A DNA stretch of 64,000 bases from an uncultured Dehalococcoidia bacterium (GTDB taxonomy: Bacteria > Chloroflexota > Dehalococcoidia > Lucifugimonadales > UBA3495): positions 2,725,158 through 2,789,157 of the forward strand of contig OX638345.1 of the NCBI GenBank assembly GCA_951813535.1, given 5' to 3'. Positions 8,669 through 16,604 of the stretch are shown piece by piece. Under the pieces are notes generated by a model that saw nothing but the letters and a program-made list of their open reading frames with translations, searched no databases and was not told the DNA's origin. A program made the translations under genes and the position numbers. Numbering within the stretch: the stretch's first letter is position 1; every line of letters begins with the position of its first letter.

Positions 8669-10315
8669 GTGCAAACTATCGATGCCATCGCCGAAATTCT
8701 CAAGCGGGAGGGCGTCCAGTACCTGTCCTGCTTCCCCACCACGCCGGTTATCGAGGCCTGCGCCGCCGCCGGAATCCGACCCATCATCTGCCGCCAGGAG
8801 CGCGTCGGCGTCGGAATCGCCGACGGCTACAGCCGCATCACCAACGGCCGGCCCCCGGGCGTGTTCGCCATGCAGTACGGCCCGGGCGCCGAGAACGCCT
8901 ACTCCGGCGTCGCCACGTCTTTCTCCGATTCGGTGCCCATCCTTCTGCTGCCCCTTGGCCACCCGCGCGAGCGCCAGGGCGTCTTCCCCATGTTCGACTC
9001 CATCGAGAGCTTCGCCAGCGTCACCAAGCACCTCGAAAGGCTGAACCTGTCCGGCAGCACCAGCCAGGTCATGCGCCGCGCCGTCAACGCCCTGTACACC
9101 GGTCGTCCCGGGCCATCCATGGTCGAAATACCCGCCGACGTCGCCCTCGAGGAAGTGTCCGAGGAGTCCTTCTACTGGGGCGGCAACGTCCGCCGCTCCG
9201 CCTCCCAGGCCGACCCCGACGACGTCGAGGCCGCGGCCCGCGCCCTGTGCTCCGCCACCTATCCGGTGATCCACGCCGGCCAGGGCGTCATGTACGCCGA
9301 GGCCACCGATGAACTGGTCGAGTTGGCCGAGCTCCTGTCCGTTCCGGTGATGACCACCCTGCTGGGCAAGAGCGGTTTCCCCGAGCAGCATCCCCTGGCC
9401 CTGGGCAGCGGTTCCGGCGTTATGTCCGGCACGGTCTACCATTTCATGCGCCGCTCCGACGTCATTTTCGGCGTCGGTTCCAGCTTTACCAAGCACGGCA
9501 TGTCCATGAACCTGCCGTCCGGCCGCACCCTGATCCAGAACACCAACGATCCGCGCGATCTGAACAAGGACTACGACGTCCAGTTCCCGGTTATCGGCGA
9601 CGCCAAGCTGGCCCTGCGCCAGATGATCGAGGCCTGCCGCGAGATCGTCGGCGACAGCCGTCGCGACAACGCTGAGGTCACCGGCGAGATCTCCTCAGTT
9701 CGCGATGCCTGGCTCGCCGAGTGGGAACACAAGACCACCGACGCCGGCCCGCTGGTCAACCCCTACCGCGTCATCACCGATTTCCAGAAGGCCGTCCCCG
9801 CCAGCGAGGCCATCATCACCCACGACTCCGGCAGCCCCCGCGACCAGATCACGCCGTTCTACCGCTCTGGCGGCCCCCGCACCTACCTCGGCTGGGGAAA
9901 GTCCCACGGCCTCGGCACCGGTCTTGGCCTCGTGATCGGCGCCAAGCTGGCCGACCCCGACAAGATGTGCGTCAACTTCATGGGCGACGCCGCCTTCGGC
10001 ATGGTCGGCCTCGACTTTGAGACCGCCGTGCGCAGCAACGTCCCCATCACCACCGTCGTGCTCAACAACTCCTCCATGGCCGTGGAAACCAACGCCATGC
10101 AGCGTTCCCACGAGCTCTACAGCACCCGCGACCTCGGCGGCAACTACGCCGACCTGGGCCGGGCCATGGGCGGCTACGCCGAGCGCATCACCGACCCCAA
10201 CGAGATCATCCCGGCGTTTCAGCGCGCCCGCCAGCAGAACGAAAACGGCAACGCGGTTCTCCTCGAGTTCATCACCAACGAGGAGATCAACTACTCCCAC
10301 CGCCGCGCTTTCTAA
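8669..10315 (+). CDS. Thiamine-diphosphate-dependent enzyme, acetolactate synthase-like
   Basis: 548 residues from a GTG start at 8669 with AGAGG upstream. It has the three-domain layout of the acetolactate synthase/benzoylformate decarboxylase superfamily: an N-terminal Pyr domain with the catalytic Glu44 (RQERVGVGIADGYSR), a central domain, and a C-terminal PP domain with the ThDP motif GDAAFG...VLNN (about 28 residues). The canonical GDG is changed to GDA. It is not the biosynthetic IlvB, which is at 62114 and keeps GDG. Family alternatives include sulfoacetaldehyde acetyltransferase, oxalyl-CoA decarboxylase and benzoylformate decarboxylase types. A role in carboxylic-acid catabolism fits the neighbouring CoA-transferases but is inference. 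Confidence 0.83.
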   Translation: MQTIDAIAEILKREGVQYLSCFPTTPVIEACAAAGIRPIICRQERVGVGIADGYSRITNGRPPGVFAMQYGPGAENAYSGVATSFSDSVPILLLPLGHPRERQGVFPMFDSIESFASVTKHLERLNLSGSTSQVMRRAVNALYTGRPGPSMVEIPADVALEEVSEESFYWGGNVRRSASQADPDDVEAAARALCSATYPVIHAGQGVMYAEATDELVELAELLSVPVMTTLLGKSGFPEQHPLALGSGSGVMSGTVYHFMRRSDVIFGVGSSFTKHGMSMNLPSGRTLIQNTNDPRDLNKDYDVQFPVIGDAKLALRQMIEACREIVGDSRRDNAEVTGEISSVRDAWLAEWEHKTTDAGPLVNPYRVITDFQKAVPASEAIITHDSGSPRDQITPFYRSGGPRTYLGWGKSHGLGTGLGLVIGAKLADPDKMCVNFMGDAAFGMVGLDFETAVRSNVPITTVVLNNSSMAVETNAMQRSHELYSTRDLGGNYADLGRAMGGYAERITDPNEIIPAFQRARQQNENGNAVLLEFITNEEINYSHRRAF

Positions 10316-10382
10316 CCCTGGATCAACTCACTCAGGGGCGGCCTCAGCGGGCCGACCCTTGCTTTATTTTGACCGCAATCCC

Positions 10383-11033
10383 ATGCAACGCGCCGACCGG
10401 AACCCCTCCCCGTCCGTGACGGAGCACTTGCGGACCGCCGAAACGCACCTCGCCGACGGTGATCCCCGCGCCGCTCTGACCGACCTGGACCTCGCTTTCC
10501 TCGCCACCCCCGACGATCCCGTTGTCCATTGGCTCCGTGGTCGATCCTTGTCGATGCTGGGCCGCTCCGAAGCCGCGGTGTCGGAGTTGGACGCCGCCAT
10601 CGCTCTGGATCCAAACCTGGCCGACGCATGGCTCGATCGGAGCGCAATTCACCTGGACTGTTCGGACTGGTCGGCCGCCGAATCCGATGCGTCCCGGGCG
10701 CTGGAACTGGACGACGCGCTTGGTCGCGCATGGCGCACCCGGGGCATCGCCCGCTACAAACTGGGTTCCCTGGTTGACGCCGCGGAAGACTTGACCCGGT
10801 CCCTGGACCGCAAACCCGCCGATCCATTGGCCCTTTACTGGCGCGGACTCGCTCTGCGTGACGCCGGCGATAGCCGTGCCGCTGTCGCCGATTTCGACGC
10901 CGCCATCCGGCTCAACGACCGCTACACCGAGGCTTACGTCGCCCGCGGCAAAGCTCATTCGAACCTCGGCGACATGACTGCCGCGCGCTCGGACTGGGCC
11001 ATCGCCGCCCAGATGCTCCACCACTCACACTGA
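10383..11033 (+). CDS. Tetratricopeptide repeat protein
   Basis: 216 residues, starting MQRADRNPSPSVTEH at 10383. About five consecutive 34-residue TPR units run from residue 15 to the end, each showing the A-x8-G...A...D.A..L pattern, for example LRGRSLSMLGRSEAAVSELDAAIALDP and WRGLALRDAGDSRAAVADFDAAI. There is no signal peptide or enzymatic domain, so it is probably a cytoplasmic protein-protein adaptor. The start is the weakest part, since no strong ribosome binding site is seen; the frame is open further upstream inside the preceding gene. It follows the ThDP enzyme by 67 bases and may be co-transcribed. Confidence 0.78.
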   Translation: MQRADRNPSPSVTEHLRTAETHLADGDPRAALTDLDLAFLATPDDPVVHWLRGRSLSMLGRSEAAVSELDAAIALDPNLADAWLDRSAIHLDCSDWSAAESDASRALELDDALGRAWRTRGIARYKLGSLVDAAEDLTRSLDRKPADPLALYWRGLALRDAGDSRAAVADFDAAIRLNDRYTEAYVARGKAHSNLGDMTAARSDWAIAAQMLHHSH

Positions 11034-11052
11034 ACCCGCCGGAGGTACCACC

Positions 11053-11418
11053 ATGGCCGACCTGCATTCGAAGTACCTGTTCATCGCCAGCATGGACATC
11101 GACGCCGACCGCGAGGCGCTGTTCAACGAGGTTTACAACACCGAGCACTGCCCCCTGCTCAACCAGACGCCTGGCGTAATCGGCGTAACCCGCTATGAGA
11201 CCCAACGCCTCCTCATGGCCATGGGCGGCCAGGTGCAGGAAATCGAGATCCCCGGCACGCCCAAGCACCACGCGGTCTACCAGATCGAAAGCCCCGAAGT
11301 GCTCACCAGCCCGGCATGGGCCGAAGCCGTCGACGCCGGCCGCTGGCCGGAGCATGTGCGCCCCTACACCAAGAACCGCCGCCACGTCCTGATGAAGCTC
11401 ACCTACCCCGAGTCCTAG
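11053..11418 (+). CDS. Small dimeric alpha/beta-barrel-like protein of unknown function
   Basis: 121 residues beginning MADLHSKYLFIASMDID, with GGAGG in a clear ribosome binding site. Pattern: a beta strand (KYLFIASMDI), then EALFNEVYNTEHCPLLNQTPGVIGVTRYE, a second strand (KHHAVYQIE), a helix, and RRHVLMKLTYPES. The EHCPLLLxxPG-type helix followed by a strand resembles the ferredoxin-like dimeric alpha/beta barrels of EthD or NIPSNAP proteins. I cannot assign a reaction. It is the last gene of the plus-strand run that starts with the ThDP enzyme and ends before a palindromic repeat. Confidence 0.72.
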   Translation: MADLHSKYLFIASMDIDADREALFNEVYNTEHCPLLNQTPGVIGVTRYETQRLLMAMGGQVQEIEIPGTPKHHAVYQIESPEVLTSPAWAEAVDAGRWPEHVRPYTKNRRHVLMKLTYPES

Positions 11419-11445
11419 CCGCGCCGCCGGTCCCAACATCCACCC

Positions 11446-11470
11446 CGTCGTTCCTGCTTGCGCAGGAACT
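11446..11470 (+). repeat. REP-like palindrome, variant copy
   Basis: GTCGTTCCTGC, ttgc, GCAGGAACTC: a perfect 8 bp stem (11450-11457 with 11462-11469) and a 4-base loop. It has the same architecture as the element before leuD at 4464-4490, with compensating changes on both arms, so it is a second member of the same family in an intergenic gap. Confidence 0.55.
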
Positions 11471-11506
11471 CATCCATCGCCCGCGGATCGACAACACGCC
11501 CAACGC

Positions 11507-11533
11507 AAAAGGGGAGGGACCGTGTCCCTCCCC
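11507..11533 (-). terminator. Intrinsic terminator of the ABC importer operon
   Basis: On the minus strand a perfect 10 bp stem (11524-11533 with 11511-11520) and a 3-base loop are followed by TTTT (11510-11507). It lies 33 bases beyond the permease stop codon. Confidence 0.85.
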
Positions 11534-11565
11534 CGATTGCTAACGCGATGAAAACGGAAGCGCCG

Positions 11566-12480
11566 CTAGTTCGCGCCCCGCATCCTCGGGTCCAGCACGT
11601 CCCGTAGCGCATCGCCCAGCAGGTTCACCGCGAACACCGTGATCGCGATGGCCAGCCCGGGGAACACGCCCAGCCACGGCGCCACGTCCAGCGAGTTCTG
11701 CGCCACGCCGTTCAGCATGCCGCCCCAGGACGGCACGTCCGGCGGAATACCCACGCCCAGGAAGCTCAACGAAGCCTCCACCACGATGGCCCAGCCCAGC
11801 GATATGCTGGCGAGCACGATGAACGTCGCCGCGCAGTTGGGCGCCATGTGACGCAATATGATCCGCCAGTCGCCAGCGCCCACCGCCCGCGCCGCCAGCA
11901 CGTAATCCACTTCCTTGATGCTCAGCGCCTGCGAGCGGATGGTCCGCGCCGCGCCCGGGATGAACACCGCGCTGAGCGCGATCACCACGTTGGTAACCGA
12001 GGCCCCCAGGATCGCCATGATCGCCAACGCCAAAATCAGCGCCGGAAACGACATCATCGCGTCCATGATCCGCTGGATGACCAGATCGGTGATCCCCCCG
12101 AAGTAGCCGCTCACAATCCCAATGAACGCGCCGATGGTCACCCCGAAAAACACGCTTAGCAGTCCCACCACCAGCGAGATCCGGGTGCCATACACCAGCC
12201 GACTGTAAACATCCCGACCGATCTGATCCCCGCCCAGCCAGGTATCACTGTTGGGCGGGTTGAAGCGATACGCGGCGTTGGTCAGTCTGGGATCTTCGGC
12301 CGCTACGACCGGCGCCAATATGGCGACGACCACCAGCAGGATCACGACGATCGCGCCGAACGCTCCCAGCGGTTTACGCTGAGCGAAGTTGATTATGTTT
12401 TCCCAAAACGTTCGCTTGGGTCGCATCTCTGAGCTGGCGGGCTCAGCGGGTGCAAATACTCCCGTTGCTTCCTGGGCCAT
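11566..12480 (-). CDS. dppC: Peptide/nickel-type ABC transporter permease (DppC-like)
   Basis: Inner-membrane permease of a peptide/opine/nickel (PepT) ABC importer. 304 residues. A hydrophilic N-terminal tail is followed by a first membrane helix at about residues 38-60 (KPLGAFGAIVVILLVVVAILAPVV), the OppC-type segment FNPPNSDTWLGGDQIGRDVYSRLVYGTRISL, four to five further helices, and the EAA ATPase-docking loop (LAARAVGAGDWRIILRHMAPN). It is the third gene of a minus-strand operon: binding protein, DppB-like permease, DppC-like permease. An intrinsic terminator follows. No ATPase genes are adjacent. Substrate unknown; the family covers di- and oligopeptides, nickel, opines and sugars. Confidence 0.92.
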   Translation of the reverse strand: MAQEATGVFAPAEPASSEMRPKRTFWENIINFAQRKPLGAFGAIVVILLVVVAILAPVVAAEDPRLTNAAYRFNPPNSDTWLGGDQIGRDVYSRLVYGTRISLVVGLLSVFFGVTIGAFIGIVSGYFGGITDLVIQRIMDAMMSFPALILALAIMAILGASVTNVVIALSAVFIPGAARTIRSQALSIKEVDYVLAARAVGAGDWRIILRHMAPNCAATFIVLASISLGWAIVVEASLSFLGVGIPPDVPSWGGMLNGVAQNSLDVAPWLGVFPGLAIAITVFAVNLLGDALRDVLDPRMRGAN

Positions 12481-12533
12481 ATTCCTATTCCTCGCCGGGG
12501 GCTGCGGTCCTGATCTGCAAAATCGACAGCGGT

Positions 12534-13493
12534 CTACTCGTAACGAATCCGTGGGTCCAGCCAGGCGTAGAGAAGGTCGACAACCAGGTTCAGCGCCAGC
12601 ACCATGAACGCGATCACCATCACGATGCTCTGGATCATCGTGTAGTCCCGGTGCAGGATGCTGTCCACCAGCAACCGGCCCATCCCGGGCACCAGGAAAA
12701 TCGTTTCGATGACGACGGTGCCGGCAATAAGGCGACCCACCTGCCAGCCCGATATGGTCAGGATCGGCAGGAATGCGTTCTTCAGCGCGTGCCGGACGAT
12801 GACCGCCCTCTCCCGCAGGCCCTTGGACCGCGCCGTCCGGATGTAATCCTCACGGAACACCTCCAGCATCGACGAACGGGTCACGCGGGCGACCAACGCC
12901 ATGTTGTAGAAGCCCAGAGCCACCGCCGGAAAGAACATCTGCTGCAGATTCCTCCAAGGGTCCTCCCAGAGGTTGGCGTACCCCAAGGGCGGCAGCCAGT
13001 CGAACCACGTCACCAGAAAATACACCACCAGGATGCCGATCCAGAAGGTCGGCATTGCCACGCCGGCTATGGCAATGATCCGCGATGCGTAGTCTGCCAC
13101 CGTGTCCTGCCGCACCGCAGAAACCACTCCTAACGGGACTGCCACCACGAACGCCAAAAGCAGCGCTAAAGCTGCCAGTTCCAAGGTGATTGGCAGCTTC
13201 GCGCCCAAGTCTTCGGATATGGGCGTGTCAAAGTACATTGACACGCCGAAGTCCCCGCGAACCATTCCCCAGATCCAGTCCAGGTACTGGATCGCAAGGG
13301 ACCGATCGGTGCCGAGCTTGGCTCGCAGGTCCGCCAGTTGCTGCTCGGTGAATTGACCGTCGCCCTCGAACCCCATCAGCAGCAGCTCTGCCGGGTCCCC
13401 TGGCACTAGCCGCATCAGGGCGAACACCATGAGCGTCACCAGCACCAGCGTGGGAACGAAGAGCATGAATCGTTTGATTACGTACGTGTTCAT
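12534..13493 (-). CDS. dppB: Peptide/nickel-type ABC transporter permease (DppB-like)
   Basis: Partner permease of the DppC-like protein. 319 residues beginning MNTYVIKRFMLFVPTLVLVTLMVFALMRLVPGDP, the diagnostic DppB N-terminus with one helix and an RLVPGDPA turn. Six transmembrane segments are expected, and the EAA loop is RTARSKGLRERAVIVRHALKN near residues 220-240. GDFGVSMYFDTPI matches the usual W-GDLG-SI segment. It lies 53 bases upstream of dppC and 84 bases downstream of the binding-protein gene. Confidence 0.93.
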   Translation of the reverse strand: MNTYVIKRFMLFVPTLVLVTLMVFALMRLVPGDPAELLLMGFEGDGQFTEQQLADLRAKLGTDRSLAIQYLDWIWGMVRGDFGVSMYFDTPISEDLGAKLPITLELAALALLLAFVVAVPLGVVSAVRQDTVADYASRIIAIAGVAMPTFWIGILVVYFLVTWFDWLPPLGYANLWEDPWRNLQQMFFPAVALGFYNMALVARVTRSSMLEVFREDYIRTARSKGLRERAVIVRHALKNAFLPILTISGWQVGRLIAGTVVIETIFLVPGMGRLLVDSILHRDYTMIQSIVMVIAFMVLALNLVVDLLYAWLDPRIRYE

Positions 13494-13577
13494 GGTCTCT
13501 CCTGCGAAGCCGTCATCAGGACTTTTCTATGATTGGGACTCCAGGCATTGCCACTCGGCGGTGTGCACCTGCATAAA

Positions 13578-15359
13578 TCAGCACGCCGGGTCGCACCAGA
13601 TGTATTCGTGCTTCAACTGGACCCACAGGCTGACGGGCATGTGGTAGTTCTGAATCTGCTTGTTGACGATCTGGTCTCGGAAGCTCCAGTAGTACACGAG
13701 CAATGGACCCGGATCTACGGTGAGCATCCAGTCCTCCATTTCTCTCAGGATCGCCGCTCTTTTAGTCCGGTCTAGCTCTTGGCTCTGGGCGCTGAACCAT
13801 TCCTTGAATTGCTCGGGCGCCTCCCATCCGGACCATTGGATCCATAGACCACCAGGCATGAAAATCTTTCCGATGATTGGGTCGGGTTCGCCCAACAGGA
13901 GCGCCGTCCCCTGTGCGCCAATCTGGTAGTCGTGCTCCTTGTACCTGGTCAAGCCCGTAGCGCTGTCGATGGGCTTGACGGTGGCTTCCCATCCAAGATA
14001 ACGACGGAACTGATCAGCCAGCAATTGAGCCAGGTCGACGTACTCCACTGCTGTTCGCGCCATGATGTCTACTTCGAACCCGTCGGGCACTCCCGCTTCC
14101 GCAAGCAGCCTTTTGGCCTCCTCGATATCACCCTGGTGCTTGCTGCCGTCGGACTCACTGCGAAAGCCGGGGAGTTGAAGGGCTTCCTCTTCCGTTCGAC
14201 CGAACCAGGTATCCGGTGGGAGCGGCGTTCCTACCGGTGCTATCCCTCCGCCGAAAATGGTGCGAAATTCACTTCGGTCCACCGCCAAATGCATGGCGCG
14301 CCTCACCCTAACATCGTTGAAAGGCTCGATGGTCGTGTTGATCAGGGTGCCCAACAGGCTGGTGTTGGGGATTAGATAGACATCCAGGGTATCGGCCTCG
14401 GCTTCCTGCAATTCCAGGATTTCAGTGTTGCTCAGGTTGGTGACCGGGAACGTGGTCATCAGAACCTGGCCGGTCCGGTAGGCGCCGATAGCCGTGCCTT
14501 TGTCAGCGATGTAGTAATGGATGATGCCGTCAATGTACGGCAAACCTTCTTTCCAGTAATTTTCGTTCCTCGCCAGCTCTATGGACACGTCCTTGGCCAG
14601 TTGCGTGGGAACGAATGGACCGGAACCCATACCGTTTTCCCACTTCGCCGTGTCGACACCCGATTCATCCCAATCCTTGGACATCATCTTGAAGGCATCG
14701 GCAGCCAGCATCGGGATGAAGTCGGGAGCCGGGTTGTTGGTCTGGATTTCCACGGTGTGTTCATCAATCGCGCGCGCGTTACCGGCGGAATAGTAGGGCG
14801 CGATGATCAGGGTCTGAGGTCGACTCGCATCGGCGTTCACCAGGCTATCCATGCTGTGCACCGCGTCGGCAGCCGTCACCGGCGTCCCGTCTTGCCACAT
14901 GGCGTTCTCGTGGAGATGGAACACGTAGGTCACTCCGTCGGGCTGGAGTTCCCAACTTTCCGCTAAATCGCCGCGGATATCGTAGGGGTCATCGGTCTCA
15001 GCGTTGTATTCGATCAACCCATTGTAGATTGCGGAGTTATTCTTGAATTGGTTCGAAAACTCGTGGGGGTGCCAGATCAGGTTGGGGAAAGCGTAGTCGT
15101 GCATTGGCACGATCCCTCCGTATTTTCCCCGATCGGCTGTTTGGGCTGCCTCGTTGGCCTGCGCCGGTACTGCGGTCGGCGCCGGGGAGTCCCCCGATGT
15201 GCTCGCCGCCGGTTGCGCCGGAGCCGTGGCCCCTTCGGACGGCGCCACGCTTTCGGTGGGTGCCGTGGCCCCGCAGGCCACTAGCGCCGTTAGAGCGATG
15301 ATCATTCCCATCGCTACGAGAATCCGGCCGGTGAGACGATTCAATGCACGGTTCCGCAT
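13578..15359 (-). CDS. ABC transporter substrate-binding lipoprotein, peptide/nickel family 5
   Basis: Extracytoplasmic binding protein of the importer. From the ATG at 15359 (MRNRALNRL; AGGGGG upstream) it has 593 residues. A lipoprotein signal peptide ends in the lipobox LVAC with Cys29, and a Ser/Ala/Pro/Thr-rich linker runs to about residue 75. The family-5 fold follows, with NLIWHPHEFSNQFKNNSAIYNGLIEYN, the conserved FHLHENAMWQDGTPVTAADAVHS segment, and NDVRVRRAMHLAVDRSEF. An in-frame ATG 18 bases upstream is less well placed. It is first in the operon, behind a TTGACA promoter and a CRP-like palindrome. The ligand is not predictable. Confidence 0.92.
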   Translation of the reverse strand: MRNRALNRLTGRILVAMGMIIALTALVACGATAPTESVAPSEGATAPAQPAASTSGDSPAPTAVPAQANEAAQTADRGKYGGIVPMHDYAFPNLIWHPHEFSNQFKNNSAIYNGLIEYNAETDDPYDIRGDLAESWELQPDGVTYVFHLHENAMWQDGTPVTAADAVHSMDSLVNADASRPQTLIIAPYYSAGNARAIDEHTVEIQTNNPAPDFIPMLAADAFKMMSKDWDESGVDTAKWENGMGSGPFVPTQLAKDVSIELARNENYWKEGLPYIDGIIHYYIADKGTAIGAYRTGQVLMTTFPVTNLSNTEILELQEAEADTLDVYLIPNTSLLGTLINTTIEPFNDVRVRRAMHLAVDRSEFRTIFGGGIAPVGTPLPPDTWFGRTEEEALQLPGFRSESDGSKHQGDIEEAKRLLAEAGVPDGFEVDIMARTAVEYVDLAQLLADQFRRYLGWEATVKPIDSATGLTRYKEHDYQIGAQGTALLLGEPDPIIGKIFMPGGLWIQWSGWEAPEQFKEWFSAQSQELDRTKRAAILREMEDWMLTVDPGPLLVYYWSFRDQIVNKQIQNYHMPVSLWVQLKHEYIWCDPAC

Positions 15360-15421
15360 AGTAACCCCCTGCAACAACGAATGTCGTTTTTCTACTCGGC
15401 TGTCGGACTAAAGTGGTCGCA

Positions 15422-15450
15422 AGCGTATCAATGCACGATAACGGTGTCAA
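15422..15450 (-). promoter_or_regulatory. Sigma-70-type promoter of the ABC importer operon
   Basis: On the minus strand TTGACA (15450-15445), a 17-base spacer, and TACGCT (15427-15422). The -35 is perfect and the spacing ideal. The start codon is about 60 bases further downstream. It sits in an AT-rich region of about 100 bases. Confidence 0.75.
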
Positions 15451-15460
15451 TAGCCATTTT

Positions 15461-15476
15461 TGTGAATGTTTTCACA
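15461..15476. promoter_or_regulatory. CRP/FNR-type operator upstream of the ABC importer promoter
   Basis: TGTGA, ATGTTT, TCACA is a perfect TGTGA-N6-TCACA palindrome, the consensus half-site pair of CRP-family regulators. Its centre is about 53 bases upstream of the expected transcription start, a position compatible with activation. Which regulator binds is inference. Confidence 0.6.
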
Positions 15477-15556
15477 TATATCTATTCATTAATTATACGA
15501 TTTCCATTCATAATATTCAGTTTTGCTATGGTATCCGCCATCACACGTCTTGAATC

Positions 15557-15583
15557 AAAAACGCCGGTTTTTCACCGGCGTTT
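15557..15583 (-). terminator. Terminator behind the PanE-like gene
   Basis: Perfect 10 bp stem (15559-15568 with 15574-15583) and a 5-base loop; on the minus strand a run of T follows the AAACGCCGGT stem. It ends the minus-strand catabolic cluster (15638-20279) and separates it from the importer promoter. Confidence 0.85.
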
Positions 15584-15637
15584 ACCGCCCAGGACGCCCG
15601 CTACGACGCGGCGGCGGCGCGGTGGATTGCAACCCCG

Positions 15638-16573
15638 TCAACCTCGGTGCAGATCCGCCTCGATCCGGTTGGCTCGGGGCTTCAACACGGCGTAAAGGGC
15701 ATCGGTAACCGGAGTTGCCACACCCAAATCCTGACCCATGCGGATCACCGTTCCGGTCAGCCCTTCCAGCTCCACGGGCCGGCCCTCGGCGAAGTCCTTG
15801 GCCAATGACGCCATGCCGGTAGCCGGGAAGTTGTCCAGCGCGTTCATCGACCATTCCAGCGAATCCGGCTCCAGGGGCGCGCCCGACGCCTCGCCCACCG
15901 CCAGCGCCTCCGCTATAGCCGCTTCAATGGCGGCCCTGGTCTCCGGCACGGTCCTCAGCTCACCATAGGCGCACCCGCTGGCCGCGCAAACTCCCGCCGA
16001 TCCCGACAGGTACGCAAACTTCTTCCACAGCATGCCGGTCATGTTTTCCAGCAGGTCGACCCGCCAGCCGGCGTCGCGAAACACCTGGTACAGCCGCTCG
16101 CCGCGCTCGCTGATCCCGATGGTGCGCTCACCGAAGGACGCCGCGCCGGGCCCGCCCTGCGTCACCACCCCGGGCTCGCTGATCCGCCCCTCGAGATAGG
16201 CCGACCCGATCATCACCCGGTCCGCGCCGTACACTTCCACGAGGCGCTCGCCGTTGTCGATGCCGTTCTGCAGCGTCAGCACGATCGTGTCCGGCCCAAC
16301 CATCGGGCCGATGGCTTGTATCGCGGCATCGTTGTCGTACATCTTCACCGCGAACAGGACCAGATCCTGCGCCCCCAACGACGCCGGATCATCGGTGGCG
16401 TTGCCGGGAACCGTGAATACGCCGTCGTTGCCACTCTCCACCCGCAGGCCGTCGCGCCGGATCGCCTCCAGATGCGGCCCCCGGGCGATGAACGTCACGT
16501 TGTGTCCCGCCCGAGCCAGCAGGCCACCGAAGTATCCTCCAACGCCGCCGGCGCCCATAACCGCTATGTCCAT
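15638..16573 (-). CDS. Ketopantoate reductase (PanE/ApbA) family protein
   Basis: NADPH-dependent 2-oxoacid reductase fold. 311 residues from the ATG at 16573 (MDIAVMGAGGVGGYFGG), with GGGAGGG upstream. The Rossmann motif GAGGVGG is at residues 7-13, LQNGIDN follows the dinucleotide domain, and the probable catalytic Lys is in MLWKKFAYLSG near residue 175. It overlaps nothing when started here; a longer start would run into the acyl-CoA synthetase gene. It belongs to a minus-strand cluster of CoA-acid catabolism genes rather than to pantothenate genes, and a similar protein is encoded at 60556. One copy may be the true PanE; the other may act on another oxoacid. Confidence 0.85.
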   Translation of the reverse strand: MDIAVMGAGGVGGYFGGLLARAGHNVTFIARGPHLEAIRRDGLRVESGNDGVFTVPGNATDDPASLGAQDLVLFAVKMYDNDAAIQAIGPMVGPDTIVLTLQNGIDNGERLVEVYGADRVMIGSAYLEGRISEPGVVTQGGPGAASFGERTIGISERGERLYQVFRDAGWRVDLLENMTGMLWKKFAYLSGSAGVCAASGCAYGELRTVPETRAAIEAAIAEALAVGEASGAPLEPDSLEWSMNALDNFPATGMASLAKDFAEGRPVELEGLTGTVIRMGQDLGVATPVTDALYAVLKPRANRIEADLHRG

Positions 16574-16604
16574 GCCATTCCCTCCCGAGCCTCGCCGTTT
16601 TCGT

